Shown in pieces: positions 17,352-27,200 of a DNA stretch of 64,000 bases (position 1 is the first letter of the stretch; every line of letters begins with the position of its first letter). Made by a program: the position numbers and the translations under genes. Source of the DNA: an uncultured Clostridia bacterium (GTDB lineage: Bacteria; Bacillota; Clostridia; Oscillospirales; Ruminococcaceae); NCBI GenBank assembly GCA_945876435.1, contig CAMCOD010000005.1, positions 1-64,000 of the forward strand, in the 5' to 3' direction. The notes below the pieces were generated by a model. That model was not told the origin of the DNA, made no database searches, and saw nothing but the letters and a program-made list of their open reading frames with translations.

Positions 17352-18560
17352 CTATCTTCCAAATTGTTTTCCTGGGTAGGCCCTGATCAGGCCATCTATT
17401 TCAAGCTCGGATAAAATCACAAGCGTTTCCTGCATGTCCATGCCGCACCGTTCACATATTTCCTCAATGTGCAGCGTTTTTTCGCCCAGACAAGCAAGAA
17501 TTTTCTGTTCCACGGGCGACAGCCCTTCTGGAACAGCCGTTTCTTTTTCTCTTTCCTGCTGTTTCGGCGTTTCTTTCTCCTTTGTATTGGTTTTTGTCGA
17601 AGGAACAGCCGTTTTTTCCGGCTTTTCCTGTTGTTTTCCCTGCTTGCGCAGATTCAAACGGCTTTCGATGGTCTTACTCATTCTATCCCCATACAAAGCC
17701 GAATATTCTTCCACGATCGTTTCCGCCGATAAAACCACTGTCGCGCCCTGGCCGATCAAACGGAGGTTGCCCTGCCCATTGCTGTTGTAGATATCGGTCG
17801 GCAGTGCAAACACATCCCTGCCCTGATCCAGAGCAAGGTTTGCGGTAATCAGCGTTCCGCTTTTAGCGGAAGCTTCCACCACAACGGTACCCAAACTGAG
17901 TCCGGAAACAATACGGTTCCGAACCGGAAAGTGGTTAGGCAGCGGTTTTTCTCCCGGCGGATATTCGCTGATAATGGCGCCTTCCGAGGCGATCCTGCGC
18001 CTCAACGCCTGATTTCCATTGGGATAGTCATAATTCAGGCCGCAGCCCGCCACACCGATGGTGTCGCCGCCCATGTCCAAAGCGCCCTGGTGGCAGCAGC
18101 TGTCAATGCCAAGAGCCATGCCGCTGACTACACCGAAGCCATACTGCACCAGGTCCTGGGCCAGGTCATAAGCGGACTGTGTTCCCACAACCGTTGCCCG
18201 GCGGGAACCAACCATAGTGATCAGCAAATCCTTGGATAAAACGTCCCGGTGGCCCAAACCATACAGAACCAGCGGCACCTGATAAATATTTTTCAGTCGC
18301 TGAGGATAGTCCAAATCGTCCGGTGTCATCAGCCAGATTTCCAAAGCCTCACACTGGCGGATGATTTTCTCTGCGCGGGCCAGCGAAGTCTGCTTCAGCT
18401 TCTTTACCAATCCCGGAGTCAGACAGTCCAATGTGCACAATTCCTCTTCGCTGCTGTTGTACAGCTGCTTTGGAGACAGCTCCTGCTTCACAATAAAATC
18501 AGCCGCCGCATTTCCGCAGCCTAAAGCAGTCTGCAACCAGACCCAATAAAGCTTTTCCAC
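17352..18560 (-). CDS. dprA: DNA processing protein DprA
   Basis: Loads RecA on incoming single-stranded DNA during transformation; 402 residues. The Rossmann-like DprA domain shows VGSRRATVVG, VVSGMALGIDS and PVRNRIVSGLS. A Lys/Glu/Thr-rich linker (about 300-345) joins it to a C-terminal winged helix (LSPVEQKILACLGE onward) like the DpnII-type tail seen in many DprA proteins. The start is GTG after AGAGGGGG. The dprA-topA-trmFO order is typical of Firmicutes. Its presence does not itself show that the cell is competent. Confidence 0.95.
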   Translation of the reverse strand: MEKLYWVWLQTALGCGNAAADFIVKQELSPKQLYNSSEEELCTLDCLTPGLVKKLKQTSLARAEKIIRQCEALEIWLMTPDDLDYPQRLKNIYQVPLVLYGLGHRDVLSKDLLITMVGSRRATVVGTQSAYDLAQDLVQYGFGVVSGMALGIDSCCHQGALDMGGDTIGVAGCGLNYDYPNGNQALRRRIASEGAIISEYPPGEKPLPNHFPVRNRIVSGLSLGTVVVEASAKSGTLITANLALDQGRDVFALPTDIYNSNGQGNLRLIGQGATVVLSAETIVEEYSALYGDRMSKTIESRLNLRKQGKQQEKPEKTAVPSTKTNTKEKETPKQQEREKETAVPEGLSPVEQKILACLGEKTLHIEEICERCGMDMQETLVILSELEIDGLIRAYPGKQFGR

Positions 18561-18593
18561 CGTCCAGCCCCCTCTGATGCTTTTCTGACGTGC

Positions 18594-19385
18594 TTACGGC
18601 CGGCACATCTCCCAAATCACAATGGAAGCCGCTACAGCCGCATTCAGGGATTCCGCCTTCCCCGCCATTGGTATAATGGTCTGCCCATCACAGGCATGGA
18701 TCACCTGCGGGTCAAGCCCGTTTCCTTCATTGCCGATCACAGCGGCAACCTTGCCTTGGAAGGACAGATCCGTAATCGGTACGCTTTTTTCCGACAAAGC
18801 TGTGGCATAAACGGTAAATTCCTCCTGCCGAAGACGGAGGATCTCCTCCTCCATGGATTCGACAATGCGGATCGGCAGACGAAATACACCGCCCATGGTG
18901 GAGCGAAGAACTTTTGGCGCGTACAGGTCCGGACAGTCAGCCGATAAAATCAGGCCATCAATACCGAAAGCCTCGCAGGTTCGGATAATGGTGCCGATAT
19001 TACCTGGATCCTGCAGCGAGGACAGCATAAGAACCCGCTGCCATTTTATTGTATCAACTGTAACGCCGTTGTCAAGTGTTCGGAACACGCAAAAAACGCC
19101 TTGGGGCGTCTGTGTATCTGAAATTTTCGTCGCCAGCTCCTCTGTTATGACAAAAACCTGCTTCGAGCAGTCCAAAATCGGCCCACACTTTTCCACAGCG
19201 GCTTCTGTTATAAGGGTTTGCTCCGGCTGTAGTCCGCTGCGAACAGCGTCCTCGCAAAGGCGTTGTCCTTCCGCGATAAAAAGCCCTTGTTCCCGGCGGT
19301 ATTTTCTGCTGCTGACCAGCTTGGCGCAGTGTTTGACCTGCTTGTTGTCTTTTGATGCGATAATGCTGAAGTTTTCCGGCAGCAT
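18594..19385 (-). CDS. TrmH/SpoU-family RNA methyltransferase
   Basis: A 263-residue SAM-dependent 2'-O-ribose methyltransferase. An N-terminal substrate-binding domain (about 1-105, rich in Lys/Arg: KHCAKLVSSRKYRREQGL) is followed by a SPOUT trefoil-knot domain. Motif 1 (LQDPGNIGTIIRTCEAFG), motif 2 (VIGNEGNGLDP) and motif 3 (IPMAGKAESLNAAVAAS) are all present. The target could be 23S rRNA, as in many members next to rplT, but this cannot be fixed from sequence alone. A GGAGGAG site precedes the ATG. Confidence 0.92.
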   Translation of the reverse strand: MLPENFSIIASKDNKQVKHCAKLVSSRKYRREQGLFIAEGQRLCEDAVRSGLQPEQTLITEAAVEKCGPILDCSKQVFVITEELATKISDTQTPQGVFCVFRTLDNGVTVDTIKWQRVLMLSSLQDPGNIGTIIRTCEAFGIDGLILSADCPDLYAPKVLRSTMGGVFRLPIRIVESMEEEILRLRQEEFTVYATALSEKSVPITDLSFQGKVAAVIGNEGNGLDPQVIHACDGQTIIPMAGKAESLNAAVAASIVIWEMCRP

Positions 19386-19445
19386 AGCTCCTCCTTTCCC
19401 CGTTTTTCATCCTGTTCAGACGAAAAAGGTGCCGATTCGACAATA

Positions 19446-19480
19446 AGAAAAGACGCCCGCTGTCATAAAGACCCGGGCGT
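19446..19480 (-). terminator. Terminator after rplT
   Basis: On the minus strand a stem ACGCCCG / CGGGCGT encloses a 14-nt loop and is followed by CTTTTCTTATT. It lies 10 bp after the rplT stop and would close the infC-rpmI-rplT operon. Confidence 0.75.
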
Positions 19481-19489
19481 TTGTTGCGA

Positions 19490-19843
19490 TTAGAGAGTAG
19501 CTTTTGCTTTTTCAACCAGAGCGGTGAAAGCGGCTGGATCGTGGATAGCGATCTCAGACAGCATTTTTCTGTTCAGCTCAATACCTGCTTTTTTCAGGCC
19601 ATTGATGAACTGAGAGTAGTTGATGCCATTGGTTTTGCAGGCAGCGGAAATTCTGGTGATCCAGAGCTGTCTGAATTCACGTTTTTTCTGTTTACGGCCG
19701 ATGTAAGCGTACTGGCCGGATTTATAAACAGCTTCCTTCGCGGTTTTGAACAGTCTGGATTTGCCGCCGAAGTAGCCTTTTGCCAGTTTCAGAACTCTTT
19801 TTCTTCTTTTACGGGTCATCATTGCACCCTTAATACGTGCCAT
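19490..19843 (-). CDS. rplT: 50S ribosomal protein L20
   Basis: 117 residues, full length. The basic N-terminal helix ([20 protein letters not shown]) and the globular C-terminus are typical. L20 is needed for early 50S assembly and, in Bacillus and E. coli, represses its own operon. The leader ahead of infC has a terminator that could carry out this control. Third gene of infC-rpmI-rplT. Confidence 0.98.
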   Translation of the reverse strand: MARIKGAMMTRKRRKRVLKLAKGYFGGKSRLFKTAKEAVYKSGQYAYIGRKQKKREFRQLWITRISAACKTNGINYSQFINGLKKAGIELNRKMLSEIAIHDPAAFTALVEKAKATL

Positions 19844-19888
19844 ATCTTTATACCTCCGTAGTGATCAAGTAATAATTACAAGTAACGA

Positions 19889-20092
19889 TTATTTGTAAGG
19901 GATCAGCAGTTTGATTGCATGAACGTTGGTCTTATCGGTGTAAGCAGCTTTTCTAAGACCTCTTTTACGTTTGGTGGTTTTGCCTGCGTTGTTCAGCAGG
20001 TGAGATTTGTAAGCATGAGCACGTTTGATTTTACCGTTTTTGGTAACTTTGAAACGTTTTTTAGCACCAGTATGTGTTTTCAGCTTTGGCAT
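19889..20092 (-). CDS. rpmI: 50S ribosomal protein L35
   Basis: 67 residues, very basic, beginning [20 protein letters not shown], the family signature. GGGAGGAT lies upstream of the ATG. It is separated by 23 bp from infC and 45 bp from rplT. Confidence 0.98.
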   Translation of the reverse strand: MPKLKTHTGAKKRFKVTKNGKIKRAHAYKSHLLNNAGKTTKRKRGLRKAAYTDKTNVHAIKLLIPYK

Positions 20093-20115
20093 GGTGGTTT
20101 ATCCTCCCTTAAAAA

Positions 20116-20631
20116 TTACTTTGTTGGTTTGGCAGAAATGAACATAACCAAACTGCGGCCTTCCATTTTCGGTTGTTTATCAACAACACCTGCGGTGCAG
20201 GCCTGAGCGAAGCGCTCCATAACGGCATTGCCCAGTTCCGGATGAGCCAGCTCCCGTCCGCGGAAGCGGATAGCGACTTTTACACGGTCGCCATGCTCCA
20301 GGAACTTGATGGCCTGGTTCACTTTGGTATTGAAGTCATGGGTATCGATCTTCAGAGAAAGACGAACTTCCTTAACTTCGACCACTTTCTGCTTTTTCTT
20401 TGCTTCCTTTTCTCGTTTCGCCTGTTCGAAGCAATATTTACCGTAGTTCATAATGCGGCAAACAGGTGGTTCAGCCTTCGGAGCGATATTGACAAGATCC
20501 AGATTTTCCTTCTTTGCCAATTCGAGAGCAGCTTTTGAGGACATGATACCCAGCTGGCTGCCGTCAGAACCTACAACACGAACTTCTTTATCGCGGATTT
20601 CTTCGTTGATAAACATTTCCTTTTTGCTAAT
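20116..20631 (-). CDS. infC: Translation initiation factor IF-3, AUU start
   Basis: 171 residues from the chosen start. The N-terminal domain (MFINEEIRDKEVRVV...) is followed by a lysine-rich linker (EKEAKKKQKVVEVKE) and the C-terminal domain with RFRGRELAHPELG. There is no ATG, GTG or TTG suited to the ribosome binding site: TTTGGAGGTG stands eight bases before ATT AGC AAA AAG. AUU as the infC start is a known autoregulatory device, since IF-3 rejects non-canonical starts. An upstream ATG at 20703 would run through the leader terminator hairpin and is unlikely. Confidence 0.95.
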   Translation of the reverse strand: MSKKEMFINEEIRDKEVRVVGSDGSQLGIMSSKAALELAKKENLDLVNIAPKAEPPVCRIMNYGKYCFEQAKREKEAKKKQKVVEVKEVRLSLKIDTHDFNTKVNQAIKFLEHGDRVKVAIRFRGRELAHPELGNAVMERFAQACTAGVVDKQPKMEGRSLVMFISAKPTK

Positions 20632-20654
20632 GGTAAGCACCTCCAAAGAACTGT

Positions 20655-20806
20655 TGAATAAAAAATGAAGCGCAGGCAGAAATCCGCCTACGCTTTTTAT
20701 CACATAACATGACCCAAAAATACCGAAGCATTTTTAGAAAACGTATTAACGCGACTGCGCCTGTGCGAGCCGGTGAGAACGGATTTATGTTCTGCTTTGT
20801 TGTTTC
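20655..20806 (-). promoter_or_regulatory. infC leader with attenuator (L20-leader type)
   Basis: About 175 nt separate the promoter from the infC start. A stem AAGCG(T/C)AGGC... at 20668-20695 followed by ATTTTTTATT forms an intrinsic terminator only about 25 nt before the ribosome binding site. The upstream part (20740-20790) is G+C-rich and can pair internally. By analogy with the Bacillus infC-rpmI-rplT leader, L20 would promote termination; the L20 binding site was not verified. Confidence 0.7.
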
Positions 20807-20812
20807 GTGCTT

Positions 20813-20840
20813 ATTATATCATGGATTTCCGCCTTGTCAA
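20813..20840 (-). promoter_or_regulatory. Sigma-A promoter for infC-rpmI-rplT
   Basis: Perfect TTGACA (20835-20840) and TATAAT (20813-20818) with a 16-bp spacer. The -35 box starts 12 bp beyond the addA stop codon, so the ribosomal operon has its own promoter but can also receive addAB read-through. Confidence 0.9.
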
Positions 20841-20851
20841 GTACTTTTTGC

Positions 20852-23800
20852 TCAAATTTTCAAGGATTTTTTGTGATACATGGAAAAAATCACGCTTTCT
20901 CTCACCTCTTTGCCCAAAAGGCGGGACAGAATGGTGCGGTACAGCTCCAGTTGAGGCCGATATTTTTCCACGATGGCTGCTTCCGGCAGATGATCCGTTT
21001 TATAATCCACCAATATAATAGCGCCATCTTCCTCAAAAATCAAGTCCGCGATGCCTTGAACCGTGACCCGGTGTTCTCCAAGCTCCGGCAGCAGCTCCCC
21101 CAGCTCCTCCCGGCCCATATCCATAAGGAAGGGAAATTCCCGCTTGACCCAGCCGGAGCGGCTGATTCTGGCAAAAAGCTCAGACTGATAATAAGCTTGT
21201 ATTTCTTTGCGGTTCAGGCTGGCTGCCTCCGCCGGGGTAAAATACCGCTGTTCCACCATGCGGTGGATTTCTCTTTCCAGATCCTTTTGCGCTTTCTGAT
21301 GATCCGCGCAGGACAGGTAATTGTGCATGATGGTCCCTCGCTGGGCGGCAGTCATATTTTGTTCCTTCAGAAAATTGGGTTCTTTGGAAAACAGATCCTC
21401 CATGTTTCGCCGGCCTTCGGCAATATCCGTAACCGTCAGCTTTGACGGGATCCGTGTTGCCGCAATATCGTGATAGGAGAACGACTTCAGTGCGTTCAGA
21501 TACTCGGCAACCAAAGGATCCGCCTCCGCGCTGTGAAGAAATCCCTCTGCCTCCTCCTCTTTTTCCGAAGGAAGTTCTTCCTGCTCCCGGCAGATGAGGA
21601 ATATTTCTTTCTCTTGCTTTTCCATGTCATAAAAACGCAGAACCAGATCCAGCCACTGGGCATAGCTCATGGCCTGCTTGATCGCATAATTGCTTGGCAA
21701 AGGCTTTTCTTCCTCTTTTTTTGCGGCTTTTTGTACCGAAGTGATGATCAGCTTTTCCTTGGCGCGGGTCATAGCCACATAGAGAATGCGCATTTCTTCC
21801 GCAAGCATCTGCTCACGACCGGCCATCCGCAGAGCTTCCAGCGGAACCGTGGTAAAGGCCGTTTCCTCGTCCGGATCATCGGAAATGCAGGCAAAACCGT
21901 AGTCTGCGTGAAGGATCATGTCGCCGGTCAAATCTCTGGTATCAAATTTCCGGCTGGTTTCGCAGAGAAAGACCACCGGAAACTCCAAACCCTTGGACTT
22001 GTGTATGCTCATGATCCGCACAGCGCTGCTTGCCGCTGTAGATAAAGGAGCGCTGTTCAGCTCTTCTTCTTTTTCTGCCGCCTTATCCAGATAGCGCAGC
22101 AGACCGCTGACGCCGGTATATCCCCACTCCTCACAGCTGCGGGCGTATTCCACAAGCAGCCGCAGATTTGCCTGCCGCTGCTCTCCGTGATCCAACGCGG
22201 AAACAAAGGCCATCAATCCGCTATCCTCCAAAAGATACTGCACAAACTGCCAGGAAGCTTCCCCGGAAGCTCTCAAGCGGTAATCCTGTAATTTTTCCAC
22301 AAAATTACGGCATTTCGCATTTCCTTCCTTTGCCAGATCCAGAATATTGAGATACAAGGCTCTGGAACGATCGCGGATTCGGATTCTGGACATATCATCC
22401 GCCGTGAACTGGAAAGCTGCCGACATCAGAGCCGCGGTAAGATGAATATCCACCAACGGGTTTTCAACGGTTCGAAGCAGCGAAAGGGCGGTGGAAACTT
22501 CCAATGTTTCCAGATAGCTTTGCCGCACCTCACTGAACACAGCAATCCCCTGTTGGGTCAAGGCCTGCAAATAGATTTCACCGTGACTTTTCGGCGAACG
22601 CAGCAGGATGCAAATATCCTTCGGTTCAATGGCTCTCTGCTCGTTGCCGTCGCTGACTGTCATACCGCTGTCCAGCAGCTGGCGGATGCGACGCGCCACT
22701 GCAAAAGCCTCTGCCTGGGCCGCCTCAGCTCCGTCGGAGCGCAATGCCGCGCTTTCAATGATGTGATATTCCGTAATACAGCCGTTGTTTTCCGGATAAG
22801 ACACCGCAGGCAGCAAGTGGTCCTCCCGGCTGTAATCCATTTCCGCGGTTTCCTTCTTCATAAGGTGGGAGAAAACATAGTTGACCGCATCGGTTACTTC
22901 TCTGCGGGAACGGAAGTTATGGGAAAGGAAGAGAGTCGCTGGGAAATGCTTTCCGTCAAAGGGATGGAACTCCTGCTTTTTCCCTAAAAAAATCGAAGGG
23001 TCCGCTTGACGGAAACGATAAATGCTCTGTTTAATGTCACCCACCATAAACAGGTTGTCCTCCCGCGCAAGACTTTGAAAAATCAGGCTTTGGGTCTGGT
23101 TGGTATCCTGGTATTCATCCACCAGAACATAACGCAGTTCCCCGGAAAGGTTTTCCGCCAGAGGACTTCTGCCATAAGAACCATCCTGCTTTTTCTCCAC
23201 CAGCAGCTTGATGGCCAAATGCTCCAAATCGGCAAAGTCGATAAGATGGCGCCGCTGTTTCTCCTCCGAAAAGCGCCGGTCAAAGTCCTTCACCAGCGCG
23301 AACAGAGTCTTGATGCGAGGCTTCAGATGAGCCAGATCCCGGCGGAACAAGCCCTCGTCACAGCAAAACAGGCTTTCCCCCAGTTCTTTGGCCAGTGCGG
23401 AGGCGTTGGAATTGCTTCGCTTCTCCGACAAATGCTCCTGTACATAGCGAAAGATGTCATCCCAACATCCTTTTTGCAGAACCGTTTCCATTTCTTCCGC
23501 CCAGACACGGTCCGCCTCTTTGGAATCTGTGGAAAACAGCTCCTGTTTTACATCCCGGATGGCGGAACGGGCATAATCCAGAATGATTTTTCCCCAGATC
23601 GTGTCCTCAATGAGAGCGCTTGTATCATAGGCAGCCAAAGCCTGATCCAGCCATTCCAGATAGAACGGCCGGCTGCGGAGAAAACCATAGATTTTTGTGA
23701 CAATCTGGGACAGTGCTCTGTCATCACCCCGGCTGGCAAACAGCTTCACCACCTGAGCGAAGTCTGTTTTATGTTCGTCGGCATCCTTTTGATAAAACGC

Positions 23801-24238
23801 CTCAATACTTTCTTCCAGAACATCCGCCGCGATCAAGTTCATGTCGCTCTGGTCGCCCAGACGAACATCCGGCTGCAGGCCCAGAAGGTGAAAATTGGAC
23901 CGGATCAGATCCATGCAGTAGGAATGAACGGTGCTGATCTGGGCAGAGGACAGCAGCGCCGCCTGCTTGCGCAGGTAAGCGTTGCCTGGATCCTGGGCTA
24001 ACAATTCCTGAAACCGCGCGGCGATCCGCTGATTCATCTGTGCCGCCGCCGCATTGGTAAAAGTCACCACCAACAGCTGTTTGGGTTCCACCGGATCGGT
24101 GGGATCGGCCAGAATATCAATGACACGCTGCACCAAAACAGCTGTTTTCCCGCTGCCTGCCGCCGCCGCCAGCAGCAAAGTACCCTTTCGCACATCAATC
24201 GCCTGTTTCTGTTCTTTTGTCCAAATCGGCTGGCCCAT
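20852..24238 (-). CDS. addA: AddA helicase-nuclease subunit
   Basis: 1128-residue UvrD-like 3'-5' helicase with a C-terminal RecB nuclease, the counterpart of RecBCD in Firmicutes. Walker A is AAAAGSGKTAVLVQRV (about 27-42) and the helicase motif II is YVLVDEYQDTNQTQ. Motif VI-like RILYVAMTRAKEKL is present. The nuclease motif VDYKTDHLP (about residue 1080) carries the catalytic acids and lysine. Its ATG follows the addB stop directly. It acts with AddB to resect double-strand breaks to a Chi-like site for RecA loading. Confidence 0.97.
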   Translation of the reverse strand: MGQPIWTKEQKQAIDVRKGTLLLAAAAGSGKTAVLVQRVIDILADPTDPVEPKQLLVVTFTNAAAAQMNQRIAARFQELLAQDPGNAYLRKQAALLSSAQISTVHSYCMDLIRSNFHLLGLQPDVRLGDQSDMNLIAADVLEESIEAFYQKDADEHKTDFAQVVKLFASRGDDRALSQIVTKIYGFLRSRPFYLEWLDQALAAYDTSALIEDTIWGKIILDYARSAIRDVKQELFSTDSKEADRVWAEEMETVLQKGCWDDIFRYVQEHLSEKRSNSNASALAKELGESLFCCDEGLFRRDLAHLKPRIKTLFALVKDFDRRFSEEKQRRHLIDFADLEHLAIKLLVEKKQDGSYGRSPLAENLSGELRYVLVDEYQDTNQTQSLIFQSLAREDNLFMVGDIKQSIYRFRQADPSIFLGKKQEFHPFDGKHFPATLFLSHNFRSRREVTDAVNYVFSHLMKKETAEMDYSREDHLLPAVSYPENNGCITEYHIIESAALRSDGAEAAQAEAFAVARRIRQLLDSGMTVSDGNEQRAIEPKDICILLRSPKSHGEIYLQALTQQGIAVFSEVRQSYLETLEVSTALSLLRTVENPLVDIHLTAALMSAAFQFTADDMSRIRIRDRSRALYLNILDLAKEGNAKCRNFVEKLQDYRLRASGEASWQFVQYLLEDSGLMAFVSALDHGEQRQANLRLLVEYARSCEEWGYTGVSGLLRYLDKAAEKEEELNSAPLSTAASSAVRIMSIHKSKGLEFPVVFLCETSRKFDTRDLTGDMILHADYGFACISDDPDEETAFTTVPLEALRMAGREQMLAEEMRILYVAMTRAKEKLIITSVQKAAKKEEEKPLPSNYAIKQAMSYAQWLDLVLRFYDMEKQEKEIFLICREQEELPSEKEEEAEGFLHSAEADPLVAEYLNALKSFSYHDIAATRIPSKLTVTDIAEGRRNMEDLFSKEPNFLKEQNMTAAQRGTIMHNYLSCADHQKAQKDLEREIHRMVEQRYFTPAEAASLNRKEIQAYYQSELFARISRSGWVKREFPFLMDMGREELGELLPELGEHRVTVQGIADLIFEEDGAIILVDYKTDHLPEAAIVEKYRPQLELYRTILSRLLGKEVRESVIFSMYHKKSLKI

Positions 24239-27200
24239 CTATTCTTCACCTCCATCGCCTGCGTAGCGTTTTTCCAGTTCTTCAAAGCATTCTTCCTTTT
24301 TCATGGAATCGAAAATTGTCTTTTTATCACTGTCCTGATGTTGGCAGATCGAGCGGAACTCACAGTAGGTGCAGGGCTGTTCCGATTTACTGCCCACCGG
24401 CAGGGCTTCGATTTGTCCCCGGCTCAGATGATCGGCCATTTCTGTCATCAGGCCTCGGATATGTTTGAAAATCAGTTTCATCTGCTGTTCATTCACCAGC
24501 CTGGACTGGGCAGCGTGATAGCCGTTGGCCGTGGATTTCACCGGGATATAATTCCCCAGCACCATTTTCTGCTCTGTTTCACCCTTTTTGCTCTTGGTCT
24601 TTTTGAGGACAGGCTGTTCCATGCCAAAAATACAGTCCTCATCCTCCAGCACCAGGCCGGACATCTTGTAATTCTTTCTCCTCTGCTGCTGAACCGTCTC
24701 TCCGCCTGTATTGCGGGGCACCCGAAAAGAGGCGTCCTGTGCCGGGAAATAAAGTACACCAGCCGGTACCGCGTTTTCTAATTTACCGCTGCCATTTTCG
24801 CAGATGGACAGCAGGTACAGAAGCATTTGCAGTTTTAAACCATAGTACATCTCCGTAAAGGAGAAGCTTTGAACACTGGATTTGTAGTCAATGACCCGGG
24901 CATAGCGCCGCCCGTTTTTCTCCATTACATCCACCCTGTCCACAATGCCCTCAATGGACAGGCGGATCCCCCGCTCCGTTTCAAAAACCACTGGAGGTAC
25001 GGGAGAACCTTTTCGAATGGGAAGCTCACAAAACAGTGGCTCAAATTGGCTCTGAGAAAACTCCTCTCCAAGCTGTTTCAGAATATATGCCGCCCGATGA
25101 GCCAGATTACGGAACAAATAACGGCTGCGCTGCTGTAATTTCTCCGTGTCCCCTACACAATCCCGCAGGTATTCCTCCACAATTTCTCCCGCCTCTTTTT
25201 CCATCTGGCTGAGGGACAGCTGGTGGAGGCCCTTTCCTCCGTGGCGAATCACCATCTGGGCCAACAGATGATGAAGCAGGTTTCCCGCCTCCAGACTGGA
25301 GTAATCCGCTCGCTTCCGTGCCCGCAGATGCAGGCCGTTGTAGCAAAAATAAGCGAAGGGACAGGAAAAATACTTGTTCACGTTGGTGGGCGACAGGTGC
25401 ATAAAGGTGCCGAACAGCTCCTGGGCAAGGGTTTCCTCCTCAATGGCAAAATCCTGCCGCTGAAGAACGCGCTCCACCTTCTCCAGCTTTTCGCCATGAT
25501 CCCCATCCTTAACATGTTGGTACAGCGCCGAAACAAACGGGTCATCCTTCTGATACTGGCGGCAGAGAGCATCGAAAACAGTATCCTCATTTGCCGTGAA
25601 AAACAATTCTCCAAGCTGTTCCCTCTTGAGCAGCGTTTTTTCTCCGGTGAGAGACAAAATCTGGTTGAGCAAAGGCGAGGGCGCTGACTCCGCTCCGTCC
25701 AACTGCGCCAGATGGCAGGTCAAAAACAGCTTATCCGACGCGGCAGTCAGAGCGGAGTAGAGATAAAGCTGCTCATAATCATTCTGACGGACAACAGTGG
25801 GACCGATCTGAATCCCGGATTCCAGAAGCTTTTCTCTTTCTCCGTCTGTAAAGAAGGGCTGCTCCTTCAGCAGAGGAGGAAACTCACCCTGATTCATGCC
25901 CAGTACAAAAACAACCTTCGGTTCATTGGGGCGGATTCGGTCAGCGGTACCTACCGTCACCTGGTCCAGCGTATTAGGAATAGCGCCGAAGTCACTGACT
26001 TCAATTCCCATGCGGAACAGTTCAATCAACTGCTCCAAAGAAAGCACATGGCCCTTCAGAAGCCCAGCCATGGTATCCAGCAGATCCATCAGAGCATCCC
26101 AAGCCTCGTTGTTTTGCTGCAAAATCTGTTCATAGAGAAGGCTTTCCGTGCCAAAAGCAGCTTTTAAATGCTCCTGAGCGCCGATTTCCTCCAAAAAGGC
26201 GTAGACTCCACTGGCAAAGCGCAAGCCATCCGCATCTTCTATAGCATCCCGGAGATGTAAAAGCGGCCGCAGTACAGAAGAAGCCGCCTGATTGATCCGG
26301 TCCAGTGCCGCCTGGTCCTCATCCGACAAACCGCTGACCATTCCTTTGGGGTTATTCACCATGGGATGGAGCCACTGTTCCTTCTGAATGTTCCAAGTAT
26401 AACAGTAGTTCTCCAGCTCCAGCACCGCCGTCTGCTCCAAACCCATTACGGGACTTTTCGCCAAGGCCAGTACATGAGCGGTATCAAACTTACTCTGTAC
26501 CGCATCCAAAGCCTCCAAGACAGCTCGGATCACGGTCACATGACGAATATCCATACGGTTGTCCCAAAACAGAGGGATCTGATAGCGGCGGAACATCTGC
26601 TCCAGACAGGTCTGATACCGATCCAGACTGCGGACAATAATAGTGAAGTCTCGGAAGTGATATCCTTCATTTCTTACCAGTTGGGCGATCTTCGCCGCGG
26701 CAAAGCGAAGCTCTTCATAAGGATCAGCCGCTTGATAAATCACAAGATTTTCGCCATTGGTTCGCAATTGTTCCGGGCGTGTCTGAACAAGTGCTTCCGC
26801 CAGCCACTTCAGCTCTTCCGAATGAAAACGGAAGGCTTTTTCAAAATGGATTGGAGCCGCTACCGGCATATTTCTGCTTTTTGCATCCGAAATTATATGT
26901 AAAGTATTTTCCTTTACAATTTTAAATGTTTCTCTCTCGCAATAATCTTGATTTTTTCCTTTTATTTCGATGTTATTTGACAGAATGGAAAGGTATATGG
27001 CTTTACAGCTATCCATCATGATCCCAACCATTTCCCGCTCCGCAGGAGTGAAATCTCGGAAAGAATCCAAAAAGATATGAAGGTCTTTAAAGTAGTTTTT
27101 TCCCCGCAGAATATCCACACAGCGGCTGAGATCCTCCTTATCGTCTATAAATCCATTCTCCAGGTAAGCCTGATAGACCGCATAGATCTCATAAAGTTCC

